A DNA stretch of 64,000 bases from Streptomyces lydicus (lineage in GTDB: Bacteria; Actinomycetota; Actinomycetes; Streptomycetales; Streptomycetaceae): positions 7,874,001 to 7,938,000 of the forward strand of contig NZ_RDTE01000003.1 in the NCBI RefSeq assembly GCF_004125265.1, given 5' to 3'. Shown here one piece after another: positions 1-8,625 of this stretch. The position numbers and the translations under genes were made by a program. How positions within the stretch are numbered: the first letter of the stretch is position 1; every line of letters starts with the position of its first letter. The notes under the pieces were generated by a model. It worked only from the letters and a program-made list of their open reading frames with translations. It was not told the origin of the DNA and searched no databases.

Positions 1-946
1 GGTCCGGAACGGCCTGCTCCCAGTCGGCGTAACAGGCCTGCTCGGGGGTGCGGAGCCGCACTCCCGCAGGCCCGGCTGCGAACATCGCCGGCACCCGGCC
101 GACGTTCGACGCCGCGGCCACGGCCAGGAGCGGATCCGGTTGCCCGCCGGCGTCCCGGAGTTCCATGAGCAGGTCCAGGAATTCGCGCCCGCCGGGAGCA
201 TCGATGTTGTCCAGCAGGACGACGCAGTTGCGGTCGCGCCGTCGGCGCGCGTACTCACCGCGCAGATCGGCCAGGAACGCCTCGCACAATCGCCGGTCCA
301 CCGTGGCCCGGTCCGCCGGCTCCTCGCTCTTGCTCAGCTGGTTGAGTTCGACGAGCGCGTCCAGGGCGGCCAGCGGGCCGGCGTACCAGGCGAACCCGGT
401 GTGCCGGGTCACCCGCAGCGGCATACTGGGCGGCTGCCGGATGAGGCTGGCCAGCAGGCTGACGCCGGGGATCCGGACCAGGTTGAGGTCCTGCAGCAAC
501 CCGGCCACCGCGGCGACCCGGTCGCCTGCGACGTTGGGTTCCTGGGGGCCGCGCAGCGCCTGGCGCAACTGCTTCTTGGCCCGCTCGGGATCCGTGGCGT
601 CCAGCGACAGCTCGGGGGCCACCACGGCCAGTCCCAGCGTCAGCCGCGGGAAGACCAGGGGGGTCTGCCGGGGAAAGCGGTGCGACAGCCCGTACGCCAG
701 ACGGCCGGCGACCTCATGGGGTCTGCGGGGCGTGGCGGAGCCGAAGTCCAAGTAGGCGTGCGGGCGCCGTGATCCGAGGTAGCCGAGCCAGTTCAGAACG
801 GTGGTCTTGCCGCTGCCCCGCGGTCCGACGAGGACGACGGTGGGAAGCCCGCGCCCGCCGGGAGCGGCTGTGTCGTCCTGCAGCCGGCTGCGGCACTCCT
901 CGTACAGGGCCTCGATGCCCTGTATCCCCAACGGACGTTCCTTCAC
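1..946 (-). CDS. P-loop ATPase, C-terminus cut off by the window edge
   Basis: The minus-strand frame opens at a GTG (946-944) reading VKERPLGIQGIEALYEEC and stays open to base 2, so about 315 residues are present and the rest lies outside the window. A Walker A motif, GPRGSGKTT, is near residue 45, and a Walker B-like stretch CVVLLDNIDA comes later. This resembles the STAND/AAA-type NTPases of actinomycetes that act as regulators or conflict proteins, but the effector part is missing, so the role is unknown. It is divergent from the SDR at 1265. The start is chosen as the first GTG after the upstream open space; there is no strong ribosome-binding site. Confidence 0.7.
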   Translation of the reverse strand, partial: MKERPLGIQGIEALYEECRSRLQDDTAAPGGRGLPTVVLVGPRGSGKTTVLNWLGYLGSRRPHAYLDFGSATPRRPHEVAGRLAYGLSHRFPRQTPLVFPRLTLGLAVVAPELSLDATDPERAKKQLRQALRGPQEPNVAGDRVAAVAGLLQDLNLVRIPGVSLLASLIRQPPSMPLRVTRHTGFAWYAGPLAALDALVELNQLSKSEEPADRATVDRRLCEAFLADLRGEYARRRRDRNCVVLLDNIDAPGGREFLDLLMELRDAGGQPDPLLAVAAASNVGRVPAMFAAGPAGVRLRTPEQACYADWEQAVPD

Positions 947-1264
947 GCTGTTCGGCCCCCCGTGAAGACAGCGACGCTGCAGGGCGCGGATCTGCAGGCG
1001 GACTGTGCAGCCGGCGACCGGGATGACGGCCGCCGTGCTGTCGGCGACGGCAACGGCAGCCGCCGACTGATTACAGAAGGTTGGCATGCGTACGCACAAC
1101 GTGCCACCCGTTCGCGCAAGGTACCGAAAAGCGGTCCGCCGGACGGGACGACCACGGCCGGCACCATGGCGGCCCGCTGCGCGGCGCGCGCCGGTGCCCC
1201 GACGCGCCTACCGTGAAACGTGAAAGCAGCCCGACCGCCTGTCGTCAGGAGTGGGGAGTTCTCG
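947..1264. other. Divergent intergenic region between the ATPase and the SDR
   Basis: About 318 bases with no gene I can support. A slightly lower-GC stretch near 1070-1110 probably contains promoters for the two divergent genes, but I cannot define -35/-10 boxes with confidence. The ribosome-binding sequence of the SDR (AGGAGTGGGGAG, about 1247-1258) sits at its right end. Confidence 0.4.
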
Positions 1265-2188
1265 ATGCCCTTCTCGCCGCGTCCACCGCGACCGCGTTCG
1301 ATGGCCGGCTCGCGGCGACCGCACGCTCTCTACGGACACACCGCGGTGGTGACCGGAGCCGCGCGCGGTCTGGGGAAGGAAATCGTCCGCGAGCTGGCCC
1401 GGCGAGGGGCCCGGGTGGCACTGCTGGGGCGGGAGGAAGCGGCACTGCGCCGAGTGGCGTCGTCCCTTCCGGCAGCATCGGGCTGCTGGGCGGTCGACGT
1501 CACCGACGACGACGCCATGCGGCAGGTGGCGCGGGAAGTCCGCGACCGCCTGGGTCCGGCGTCCGTCGTCGTGGCGAACGCCGGGATCGCCGAAGGCGGG
1601 CCCTTCGCCGAGTCCGATCCGGCAACCTGGCGCCGGGTGATCGAGGTCAATCTGACCGGCAGTGCGATCACCGCGCGCTCCTTCCTGCCGGACCTGCTCG
1701 CCACACACGGATACCTCCTGCAGATCGCCTCGACGGCCTCCATCGGAGCCGCTCCCCTGATGAGCGCCTACTGCGCCTCCAAGGCCGGGGTGGAATCCTT
1801 CGCGCACTCGCTGCGTGCCGAATTCGCCCCTCGGCGCGTGGGCGTCGGAATCGCCTATCTGAACTGGACCGACACCGACATGATCCGGGACGCGGACCAG
1901 CACCCCGTGCTGCGCGAACTCCGTGCCCACATGCCCCCGCCCGCGAGGAAGGTCTATCCGGCCGAGTGGGTCGCCGCCCGGCTGGTCACCGCCGTGGAAC
2001 GCCGTGCCGCCGCCGTCTACGTACCGGCCTGGCTCCGTGCGGCACAGGCGGTACGTGCCGCCCTGCCCGTCGTCGTCACCCGGCTCTCACGGCGGGAGCT
2101 TCCCCGGCTGGCGGCCCGCACCCCCTTCGAGGCGACCGGACTCCTGGGCGCCGGTGGCCGCGCCGACGAAGCACACCGCCGTCCGTGA
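1265..2188 (+). CDS. Short-chain dehydrogenase/reductase (classical SDR)
   Basis: A 307-residue NAD(P)-dependent oxidoreductase. The Rossmann motif TGAARGLG lies near residue 30, NAG near residue 106, the catalytic serine in the STASIG segment and the catalytic YCASK just after. The start ATG at 1265 is preferred over 1220 because it follows AGGAGTGGGGAG. The C-terminal extension (about 60 residues with RAAQAVRAALPV) is typical of actinomycete SDRs that may associate with membranes. The substrate cannot be told from sequence. It stands alone; the next gene on the strand starts 350 bases later. Confidence 0.85.
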   Translation: MPFSPRPPRPRSMAGSRRPHALYGHTAVVTGAARGLGKEIVRELARRGARVALLGREEAALRRVASSLPAASGCWAVDVTDDDAMRQVAREVRDRLGPASVVVANAGIAEGGPFAESDPATWRRVIEVNLTGSAITARSFLPDLLATHGYLLQIASTASIGAAPLMSAYCASKAGVESFAHSLRAEFAPRRVGVGIAYLNWTDTDMIRDADQHPVLRELRAHMPPPARKVYPAEWVAARLVTAVERRAAAVYVPAWLRAAQAVRAALPVVVTRLSRRELPRLAARTPFEATGLLGAGGRADEAHRRP

Positions 2189-2539
2189 GCATCTCGGATG
2201 TGAGCGCTTCGGGCGTGCCGCTGTCGCGGCGGTCGTTCGCCGGGCGCAGCGGTCAAAGACCACGGAGCGGCGAGCGGAGAGCTCGGCAGCGTCCCCGTCA
2301 CCGACCTGTTCGCCCGGAGATCCCGTAGGGATTGCTGTTTCGCCGGTGAGGGCGACGGCGACCGGACGCCGAGGAGTGAGCGGTTGCCAGGTCCGCGACG
2401 CGGATCCGCTCAGGGTCGTGACATGTGCGCCGATCGAGTCGGTGCTCCGTCGAACACGCGGGCGTGGCCGTGCAGAGGGACCCCGGGTGGGTGTACGACA
2501 CCCACGTTCCTCATCGTGCGCGCAGTTAGCGTGAAGCAC
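2189..2539. other. Intergenic region upstream of the MmyB-type regulator
   Basis: About 350 bases with no supported gene. Short open frames here are GC-skew shadows. The last 30 bases (around CGCAGTTAGCG) probably carry the regulator promoter, but no clear consensus is visible. Confidence 0.4.
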
Positions 2540-3526
2540 ATGAGCAGCAACGACCTGGGGGACTTCTTGCGTGCCCGCCGCGATCTCATCTCCCCGGATG
2601 AGGCGGGACTCGTGTCCCATACCGTGCGCCGGGTCAAGGGGCTGCGGCGCGAGGAAGTCGCGCTGCTGGCCGGCGTGAGCACCGACTACTACATGCGGCT
2701 TGAGCAGGGCCGCGAACGGCACCCTTCGGATCAGGTGCTGGACGCACTCGCCCGTGCCCTGCGCCTGGACGAGGCCGCGGCAGCGCACCTGTTCCGGCTC
2801 GCTCTGCCGGCACCGCAGAGCGCTCCGTCGGCCCCTGCCTCAGAGGTGAGCCCGCAACTGCTGGAGCTGATGGACCACTTCGTGGAGGTTGCGGCATGTG
2901 TGGTGAGCCCGGCCCTGGACTTCCTGGCCGTCAATCCGGTGGCCCGCCAGCTGTACTGCAGCTTCGCCGTCATCGACAATCTGCCGCGAATGATCTTCCT
3001 GGATCCGGCTGCCCGGGAGTTCTACCTGGACTGGGACCACGCTGCGCAAGGGGCCGTCGGAAACCTGCGGGCACTGTCGTCCCCGTTTCCCGACGATCCG
3101 CGCGTGACCGAGGTCATCGGGCAGATGTCGCGGCACAGTCCGGCGTTCGCCACGCTCTGGGCCCGCTACGAAGTCCGGCCCCGCACCAGCGAGGACAAAC
3201 GCCTGTGGCACCCACAGGTCGGCGAACTGCGCCTGCATTACCAAGCCTTCACCGTCACCGGCGCTCCCGGACAGCAACTGTTCGTCTACTCAGCCCGTCC
3301 CGGCAGCCCCAGCGCCGACTCGCTGCGCCTGCTGCGATCGCTCGCCGCGGACGACACAGCCGGTGGCACTACGCACCGGCCCGCCCAGGACGGCACGGCC
3401 AGGACGCGCCGGACGAGCCTGCCACCCGCCGAAGAAAACGAGGCATACGCCCTTGAGGCATACACCGATGAGGGATACGGCGATGAGGGATATATCCATG
3501 ACGACCAGCACCCCGATCGCACCTGA
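2540..3526 (+). CDS. XRE-family regulator with MmyB-type ligand-binding domain
   Basis: A 328-residue transcription factor. Residues 1-75 form an HTH with the family signature RRVKGLRREEVALLAGVS and YYMRLEQGRERHPSDQVL; residues 90-270 match the MmyB-like ligand-binding domain (NPVARQLY, LDPAAREFYLDWD, LRLHYQAF). The start ATG at 2540 gives the usual MSSNDLGDFLRARR opening; a GTG at 2531 is the alternative. These regulators usually control adjacent oxidoreductase genes, and the aldo-keto reductase overlaps its 3' end by 29 bases. The last 20 codons lie in a four-copy 15-bp repeat, so the acidic YxDEGY tail is probably a recent, non-essential addition. Confidence 0.85.
   Translation: MSSNDLGDFLRARRDLISPDEAGLVSHTVRRVKGLRREEVALLAGVSTDYYMRLEQGRERHPSDQVLDALARALRLDEAAAAHLFRLALPAPQSAPSAPASEVSPQLLELMDHFVEVAACVVSPALDFLAVNPVARQLYCSFAVIDNLPRMIFLDPAAREFYLDWDHAAQGAVGNLRALSSPFPDDPRVTEVIGQMSRHSPAFATLWARYEVRPRTSEDKRLWHPQVGELRLHYQAFTVTGAPGQQLFVYSARPGSPSADSLRLLRSLAADDTAGGTTHRPAQDGTARTRRTSLPPAEENEAYALEAYTDEGYGDEGYIHDDQHPDRT
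3440..3499 (+). repeat. Four 15-bp tandem repeats carrying RBS and start codons
   Basis: Four adjacent 15-bp units begin at 3440, 3455, 3470 and 3485. Each starts with GAGGCATA or GAGGGATA, and units 2 to 4 each end in AT followed by G. This creates ATG codons at 3468, 3483 and 3498, all in the reductase frame and each preceded by a GAGG Shine-Dalgarno-like sequence. The repeat therefore multiplies the translation start of the aldo-keto reductase while also encoding the tail of the regulator in another frame. Confidence 0.85.
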
Positions 3527-4415
3527 CTGCGGCACCTTCGACATCGCCGGGAAGAAGGTGGCCAGGCTCGGCTTCGGCGCGATGCGGTTGACCGGACGCG
3601 GCATCTGGGGCGAGCCGGACGACCGTGCCGAGTGCGTCCGGGTGGTGCGGCGCGCTCTGGAACTGGGCGTCCAACTGATCGACACCGCCGACTCCTACGG
3701 CCCCTACATCAGCGAGGAGATCATCCGGGAGGCCGTCCATCCCTACCCCGATGACGTCCTGATCGCCACCAAGGCCGGACTGACCCGCAATGGCCCCGAC
3801 GCCATCGAAACGGCACAGGGCCCCGTACGCCTCGGCCCCCGAGCGTGGCCGCCCGTAGGACGTCCTGCCTACCTGCGGCAGGAAGCCGAGATGAGCTTGC
3901 GGCGGCTCGGCCTGGACCACATCGACCTGTTCCAGCTGCACCGCGTCGACCCCGAGGTTCCGCTGGAGGAACAGGTCGGCGAGCTGAAGAACCTCCAGGA
4001 CGAGGGCAAAATCGTCGCGATCGGCCTGTCCCAGGTGACCGTCGACCAGATCGAGCAGGCACGGCGCATCGCCTCGATCGCCACCGTCCAGAACCGCTAC
4101 AACCTCACCGACCGTTCCAGCGAGGATGTCCTGGAGTACTGCGCCCGAGAACGCATCGGCTTCATGCCGTGGGCACCCGTATCCGCCGGGGAACTCGCCC
4201 GGCAGGGCGGGCCGGTGGACCGTCTGGCCCGCCGCCATGACGCCACACCGGCGCAAGTGGCACTGGCCTGGCTGCTGGCCCGTAGCGACAACATGCTGCC
4301 CATTCCCGGCACTTCCCGCGTCACCCATCTTGAGCAGAACCTCGCCGCCGCACACCTCACGCTCGGCCCGGAAGAGATCACCATGCTGACGGATGCCGGG
4401 CGGGAGACGGCGTGA
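3498..4415 (+). CDS. Aldo/keto reductase
   Basis: A 305-residue NADPH-dependent carbonyl reductase of the AKR superfamily. The tetrad is visible: Asp and Tyr in LIDTADSYGP, Lys in IATKAG, and His in DLFQLHRVD. The C-terminal coenzyme region reads LPIPGTSRVTHLEQN. The ATG at 3498 has GAGGGA eight bases upstream and is the last of three in-frame starts made by the tandem repeat at 3440-3499. It overlaps the MmyB-type regulator by 29 bases, suggesting co-transcription and translational coupling. Substrate unknown. Confidence 0.9.
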   Translation: MTTSTPIAPDCGTFDIAGKKVARLGFGAMRLTGRGIWGEPDDRAECVRVVRRALELGVQLIDTADSYGPYISEEIIREAVHPYPDDVLIATKAGLTRNGPDAIETAQGPVRLGPRAWPPVGRPAYLRQEAEMSLRRLGLDHIDLFQLHRVDPEVPLEEQVGELKNLQDEGKIVAIGLSQVTVDQIEQARRIASIATVQNRYNLTDRSSEDVLEYCARERIGFMPWAPVSAGELARQGGPVDRLARRHDATPAQVALAWLLARSDNMLPIPGTSRVTHLEQNLAAAHLTLGPEEITMLTDAGRETA

Positions 4416-4494
4416 ACGGTCGGTCGACCGTGCCGCGGGCGCGTCGGCGACCAGGCCACAGCCTTGCCTTGCCTTGCCTTGCCGCAAGCCTGCC

Positions 4495-4519
4495 TCAGAG
4501 CTGCCGGACAGCGCTCTGA
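4495..4519 (+). terminator. Possible hairpin terminator after the aldo-keto reductase
   Basis: A 7-bp inverted repeat TCAGAGC/GCTCTGA with an 11-base loop, 80 bases after the reductase stop and just after four copies of GCCTT (4461-4480). No T-run follows, as is common in this kind of genome. Weak evidence. Confidence 0.35.
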
Positions 4520-4651
4520 GCAGCGTTCCGAGCTGATCGGAGCAGCCTGAGCCTTCGGCACCCGCCCGCTCATGCGGCCGCCCGTGCAGACCCTACGCCG
4601 AGGGCTCATACCTCCCCTCTGCGCACCATGACCCACGAACGAGAAGGTCTC

Positions 4652-5689
4652 ATGTCTCCTCACACTGCCCCCCAGCCCTTCTGGGCCGGGACCCCCGTCA
4701 GGACCTCACGCCGCGGGCACTTCTGGATCCCGGGTGAACGTGTCACCGGTGACCACGGCAACTACCAGCGCGGGCCGATGTTCGTCGCTTGGGAGGCGCC
4801 TGAGAAGGTGACGCAGCCCTACCCCGTCATCCTCGTGCACGGCGGAACCCTTCAAGGCACCGAGTGGCTCGACACCCCGGACGGACGGCCTGGCTGGGCC
4901 CAGCGCCTGGTCGAGGCCGGGTACGCGGTTCTCGTCGTCGACCGCCCCGGACACGGCCGTTCGCCCTACCACTGCGACATCATCGGCCCCATGGGACAGC
5001 CTTTCTCCTACGAGGAGGGCCGGCGCGTCTTCTTCCCGTCCGAGACCGCCGAAGCGCAGACCCAGTGGCCTTTCGACCCGGCCGACGACGATGCCTGGGA
5101 CGCCTTCATCGCCCCGTTCGGGCCGCTGCCCGCCGACCTTGCCGCTTCTCAGGAGATGGATGCCGACCGGCTCGCCCGCCTGCTGGACCGGATCGGCCCC
5201 GCCATCGTGATGACCCACTCCGCCTCCGGCCCCGACGGCTGGCTGCTGGCCGACCGGCGCCCCGGCCACGTCGCCGCCATCGTCAGCGTCGAACCCATGG
5301 GGCCGCCCTTCGCCGAGACCCACGGCATCGGAACGCTCCACTGGGGCTTGACGGCAGCCCCGCTCACCTACGACCCGCCGCGCACCACTGCCGACGAGGT
5401 CGCCGCCGCCGACCCCGCGACTCTCCGTATTCCCGCCCTGGCCGGCGTCCCGGTGGCGGTGGTCACCGGTGAGACCGCGGTCTTCGCCACCTACGCACCG
5501 GCAATCGTCGACTTCCTCACCACGGCCGGCGCAGCCGCGGAACACCTCCACCTGCCCGACCACGGGATCCACGGCAACGGCCACGGCCTGATCTACGAGT
5601 CCAATTCCGACCAAACCCTGCAGCCGGTCCTCCAGTGGCTGGACGAACACACCACCGGCCCCCGGACACGGACCGGCCGGACCTCGTAA
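4652..5689 (+). CDS. Alpha/beta-hydrolase fold protein (esterase-like)
   Basis: A 345-residue alpha/beta hydrolase. The oxyanion-hole motif is VHGGTLQGTEW, the nucleophile elbow is MTHSASGPDGW (Ser in the HSASG elbow), and the likely catalytic His is in the segment PDHGIHGNGH near residue 310. The start at 4652 is chosen because GAGAAGG lies five bases upstream; an ATG at 4628 has no such site. No signal peptide is seen. It lies in the same direction as the reductase and the SRPBCC gene and may belong to the same small-molecule cassette. Confidence 0.85.
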   Translation: MSPHTAPQPFWAGTPVRTSRRGHFWIPGERVTGDHGNYQRGPMFVAWEAPEKVTQPYPVILVHGGTLQGTEWLDTPDGRPGWAQRLVEAGYAVLVVDRPGHGRSPYHCDIIGPMGQPFSYEEGRRVFFPSETAEAQTQWPFDPADDDAWDAFIAPFGPLPADLAASQEMDADRLARLLDRIGPAIVMTHSASGPDGWLLADRRPGHVAAIVSVEPMGPPFAETHGIGTLHWGLTAAPLTYDPPRTTADEVAAADPATLRIPALAGVPVAVVTGETAVFATYAPAIVDFLTTAGAAAEHLHLPDHGIHGNGHGLIYESNSDQTLQPVLQWLDEHTTGPRTRTGRTS

Positions 5690-5788
5690 CCCGCCGGACC
5701 TGCCCGGTCACCGGACACCACCGCACCGACCGGATGGTCCACACCACCTGGCCCTCTCGCACCGCAGCCCGACCTCCAAGGACTCTCC

Positions 5789-6223
5789 ATGCCCGAAACA
5801 CGTGCCAGCGCTGTGATACCGGCCGACGCCACCGCCGTATGGCGCCTCATCCGGGACTTCAACGGTCTGCCCGCCTGGCAACCCGGCGTCACGCACAGCG
5901 CACTGCGGGACGGGGATGCCCCCGACCGCGTCGGCGGCGTCCGCACCCTGACGCTCCTCAGGGGAGAGAAGATCTCGGAGAGCCTCGTCGCGCTCGATGA
6001 CCACACACGGTCGCTGACCTATGACATCGTCGAGTCCCCGTACCCCGTTCAGAGCTACCGCTCCACCCTGCGTGTCATCCCGCTGACCAGCACCGGCGAA
6101 TCCGTCGTCGAATGGACCCTGACCTTCGACTGCGCTCCTGCCGTCGCCGAGGAACTGACCGGAGCATTCAGGGACGGCGTGTTCGCCCCTGGCCTGCGCG
6201 GTCTGACCGCCTACTTCAGCTGA
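5789..6223 (+). CDS. SRPBCC (START-like) family protein
   Basis: A 144-residue protein beginning MPETRASAVIPADATAVWRLIRDF, the typical first strand and helix of the SRPBCC/polyketide-cyclase-like fold, which binds hydrophobic ligands. Later segments (GGVRTLTL, SVVEWTLTF, FRDGVFAPGLRGL) match the family. It converges on the LysR gene with a 13-base overlap of the two 3' ends. No catalytic residues can be assigned. Confidence 0.8.
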   Translation: MPETRASAVIPADATAVWRLIRDFNGLPAWQPGVTHSALRDGDAPDRVGGVRTLTLLRGEKISESLVALDDHTRSLTYDIVESPYPVQSYRSTLRVIPLTSTGESVVEWTLTFDCAPAVAEELTGAFRDGVFAPGLRGLTAYFS

Positions 6224-7203
6224 CCGGTTCCTTCGCCTGACGGGCACACCGGAGAATCGGCTTCTCGGTCCGGCCGGTGGGAATACGCGCCCGGCCGGCG
6301 GGCATCCGCACCCGGCCAACGCCCGCGCAACGCCGCCAAGGCGGCGTGCACAGCAGGCCTGCGGTCGGCCTGGGAGCGCCAGACGGCCGACAGCCGGCGG
6401 GAGGGCGCGGGGCACATCGGGACGACACGGACGGTGGGCGGCAGGGTGCCGCGGCCGAGCCGGGGCAGCATGGCGACGCCCAACCCCGCTGCCAGCAGCG
6501 CTATTTGGGACTCGAACTCCTCGACCCTGTAGGCAACGTCCGGTTCGATGCCGAGGTCGGAGAAGGAACGCACCAGCCACTCATGGCACATGGCGCCGGG
6601 ACCGTGCCCGATCCAGCGTTCCCCTCGCAGGTCGTACGGGGTCACCATGTCCCGGTCGGCGAGCGGGTGCCCTTCGGGAAGGACCATGTCGGCGATGTCC
6701 TCACCCAGTTCGGTGACGGACAGCGAGGCAGAAAGCGTCAGCGGGGTGTTGTGCCAGTCGTGCACCACCGCGAGATCCGCCTCGCCCCGTACGACGAGGC
6801 TGCTGGCGACGTGGGGGTCACACTCCACCAACCGGCAGTCCAGGGCGCGGTGGCGCCCGGCGAGATCGGCGACGGAGGCGGCGACGAAGCCGCGGCAGGC
6901 GGTGGGGAACGTGGCGAGCACCAGCTGACCGGTGGGCTGGTCACGTTGTTCTTCCAGCCGCGAACGGGTCCGCTCCAGCACGGCGTTGACCTCGTCCGTC
7001 GCCTCCGCGAGCAGCCAGGCCGCAGGCGTGAGGCCGACCTTGCCGCCCTGCCGGTCGAGCAGGGGGGAACCGGTCTCGCGCTCCAGCTTGGCGATCTGCT
7101 GGGAGACGGCGGACGGCGTGTAGCCCAGAGCGGCCGCCGCACGCGTCACCGAGCCGTGGGTGGCAACGGCGCGCAGCGCACGCAGGCGATTGAGGTCGAA
7201 CAT
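6211..7203 (-). CDS. LysR-family transcriptional regulator
   Basis: A 330-residue LTTR. The N-terminal HTH reads MFDLNRLRALRAVATHGSVTRAAAALGY followed by SAVSQQIAKLERE; the rest is the substrate-binding effector domain. It is divergent from the EamA transporter at 7309 with a 105-base gap, the usual arrangement in which the LysR protein controls the divergent transporter. No clear T-N11-A box was located in the gap. The last codons overlap the SRPBCC 3' end. Confidence 0.9.
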   Translation of the reverse strand: MFDLNRLRALRAVATHGSVTRAAAALGYTPSAVSQQIAKLERETGSPLLDRQGGKVGLTPAAWLLAEATDEVNAVLERTRSRLEEQRDQPTGQLVLATFPTACRGFVAASVADLAGRHRALDCRLVECDPHVASSLVVRGEADLAVVHDWHNTPLTLSASLSVTELGEDIADMVLPEGHPLADRDMVTPYDLRGERWIGHGPGAMCHEWLVRSFSDLGIEPDVAYRVEEFESQIALLAAGLGVAMLPRLGRGTLPPTVRVVPMCPAPSRRLSAVWRSQADRRPAVHAALAALRGRWPGADARRPGAYSHRPDREADSPVCPSGEGTGQLK

Positions 7204-7308
7204 GAAGCGATGCTAATACCCCACCTTCAGAAACCTTCGCTGGTCCTTTCGAGCGGCGGCTGTTGTGATGGGACATCCCGAAGAAGAGCGCTCCCAGGAG
7301 TAATTGAC

Positions 7309-8262
7309 ATGAAGCCCGTGCACGTGGCACTAGCAGTGGCGGTCGCCGCCGTATGGGGTGCGAACTTCGTGGTGATCGACGTGGGGCTGCGCGACTTTCC
7401 GCCGCTTCTCTTCTCCGCCGTGCGATTTCTCCTGGCCGCACTCCCCGCGGTTTTCTTCGTCGGACGGCCCCGGGTGGCCTGGCGCTGGGTGATAACGGTC
7501 GGGGTCACGCTCGGCATCATGAAATTCGGCATGCTGTTCCTCGGTATGCATGCGGGACTGCCCCCGGGACTGGCTTCCCTGGTCCTCCAGAGCCAGGCGG
7601 TGTTCACCGTGCTGTTCGCCGCGGTGTTGTTGAAGGAGCGCGCCCGGCGGGTGCAGATCGTCGGCACGGTCCTTGCCTCGGTGGGCATCGTGCTGGCCGG
7701 ACTGGACTCGACGTCCGGCACGCTTACCGGATTTCTGCTGGTCGTGGGCGCGGCGGCGTGCTGGGGTCTGTCGAACATCGCGATGCGGAAGGCGGGCTCG
7801 CCGGACGCCTTCCGGTTCATGGTCTGGGTGAGTGTCGTCCCGCCCGTCCCGCTCGCGCTCCTCTCCGTGCTCTTCGAGGGCGGTGACGCGGACCTGCGGG
7901 CGCTGCAGCAGATGAACCTCGGCGGGCTGGGCGCCGCACTCTATGTGGCGTGGGGAGCGACGCTGTTCGGATTCGCCACGTGGGGATACCTCCTGCGGAT
8001 TTACGACGCACCGACCGTCGCCCCGTTCTCGTTGCTCGTCCCGGTATTCGGCCTGGCCTCCGCCTGGGTATTCCAGGGCGAGCGCATGACCCCGGTGACA
8101 TTCTGTGCCGCAGCTCTTGTCGTCGTCGGAATCGCGGTCGGAATGCTGCGCCGTAAGAAGAGGCCGGTGCCACCCGAAGGAATCCGATGCCACCCGAAAT
8201 CGAGCGAACGGCCGATCTCGCCGCGCCTCGCACCAAGAGACTCCGGAAGGACACCATCATGA
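7309..8262 (+). CDS. EamA-family (DMT superfamily) transporter
   Basis: A 317-residue membrane protein with about ten hydrophobic segments and two EamA repeats, starting MKPVHVALAVAVAAVWGANFVVI. The ATG at 7309 follows CAGGAG by eight bases. Members export amino acids or metabolites. The last about 35 residues after KKRPVP are polar and proline-rich, unlike the family end, and run directly into a second, broken EamA copy whose ATG overlaps this stop (ATGA). Divergent from the LysR gene, its likely regulator. Confidence 0.9.
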   Translation: MKPVHVALAVAVAAVWGANFVVIDVGLRDFPPLLFSAVRFLLAALPAVFFVGRPRVAWRWVITVGVTLGIMKFGMLFLGMHAGLPPGLASLVLQSQAVFTVLFAAVLLKERARRVQIVGTVLASVGIVLAGLDSTSGTLTGFLLVVGAAACWGLSNIAMRKAGSPDAFRFMVWVSVVPPVPLALLSVLFEGGDADLRALQQMNLGGLGAALYVAWGATLFGFATWGYLLRIYDAPTVAPFSLLVPVFGLASAWVFQGERMTPVTFCAAALVVVGIAVGMLRRKKRPVPPEGIRCHPKSSERPISPRLAPRDSGRTPS

Positions 8263-8610
8263 GCCGACAGGCGGGAACACCGCCAGCGGCCGGCGCGGCC
8301 GGCTCCGCGAGCGGGCCGGACGGGCGCGATCGCCGCGGCCCTGGTCACCGTGCTGCTGTGGGCCTCGGCGTTCATCGTGATCCGCAACGCCGCCGCGCAC
8401 TTCGGGCCGGGGGCGCTCGCCCTGGGCAGGCTGTCGTGGCTGTTCCCCGGCGAGGTCCCCGGCCTGCTGACGCTCTGCGGCGGCCTCCTGTGCCTGTCCG
8501 GCGTCGCGGTGACGCGGATGCGGGGGAGGGCGCCGTCCCCGGCCCCGGAAGCCGCGCCACGGAGCCGGGCCGCCGGGCAGCCCGTCGCCCCGGTGGACTC
8601 CGAAAGGTAA
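8259..8610 (+). pseudogene. Collapsed EamA transporter copy
   Basis: An ATG at 8259 overlapping the previous stop, with GGAAGG upstream, opens a frame (MSRQAGTPPAAG) that does not encode a membrane protein. From about 8326 another frame encodes a clear first EamA segment (AIAAALVTVLLWASAFIVIRN), which passes directly into a last-segment sequence (GLLTLCGGLLCLSGVAVTRMRGR). About eight transmembrane segments are missing. It therefore shows both a frameshift near the start and a large in-frame internal deletion of a second transporter that was co-transcribed with the intact one. Confidence 0.7.
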
Positions 8611-8625
8611 GCGGCCGTCGTCGGC

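Noticed and set aside
6277..7300. Plus-strand extension of the EamA frame back to 6277
   Set aside because: This part is antisense to the LysR gene and has no membrane segments. The EamA protein begins at 7309 after CAGGAG.
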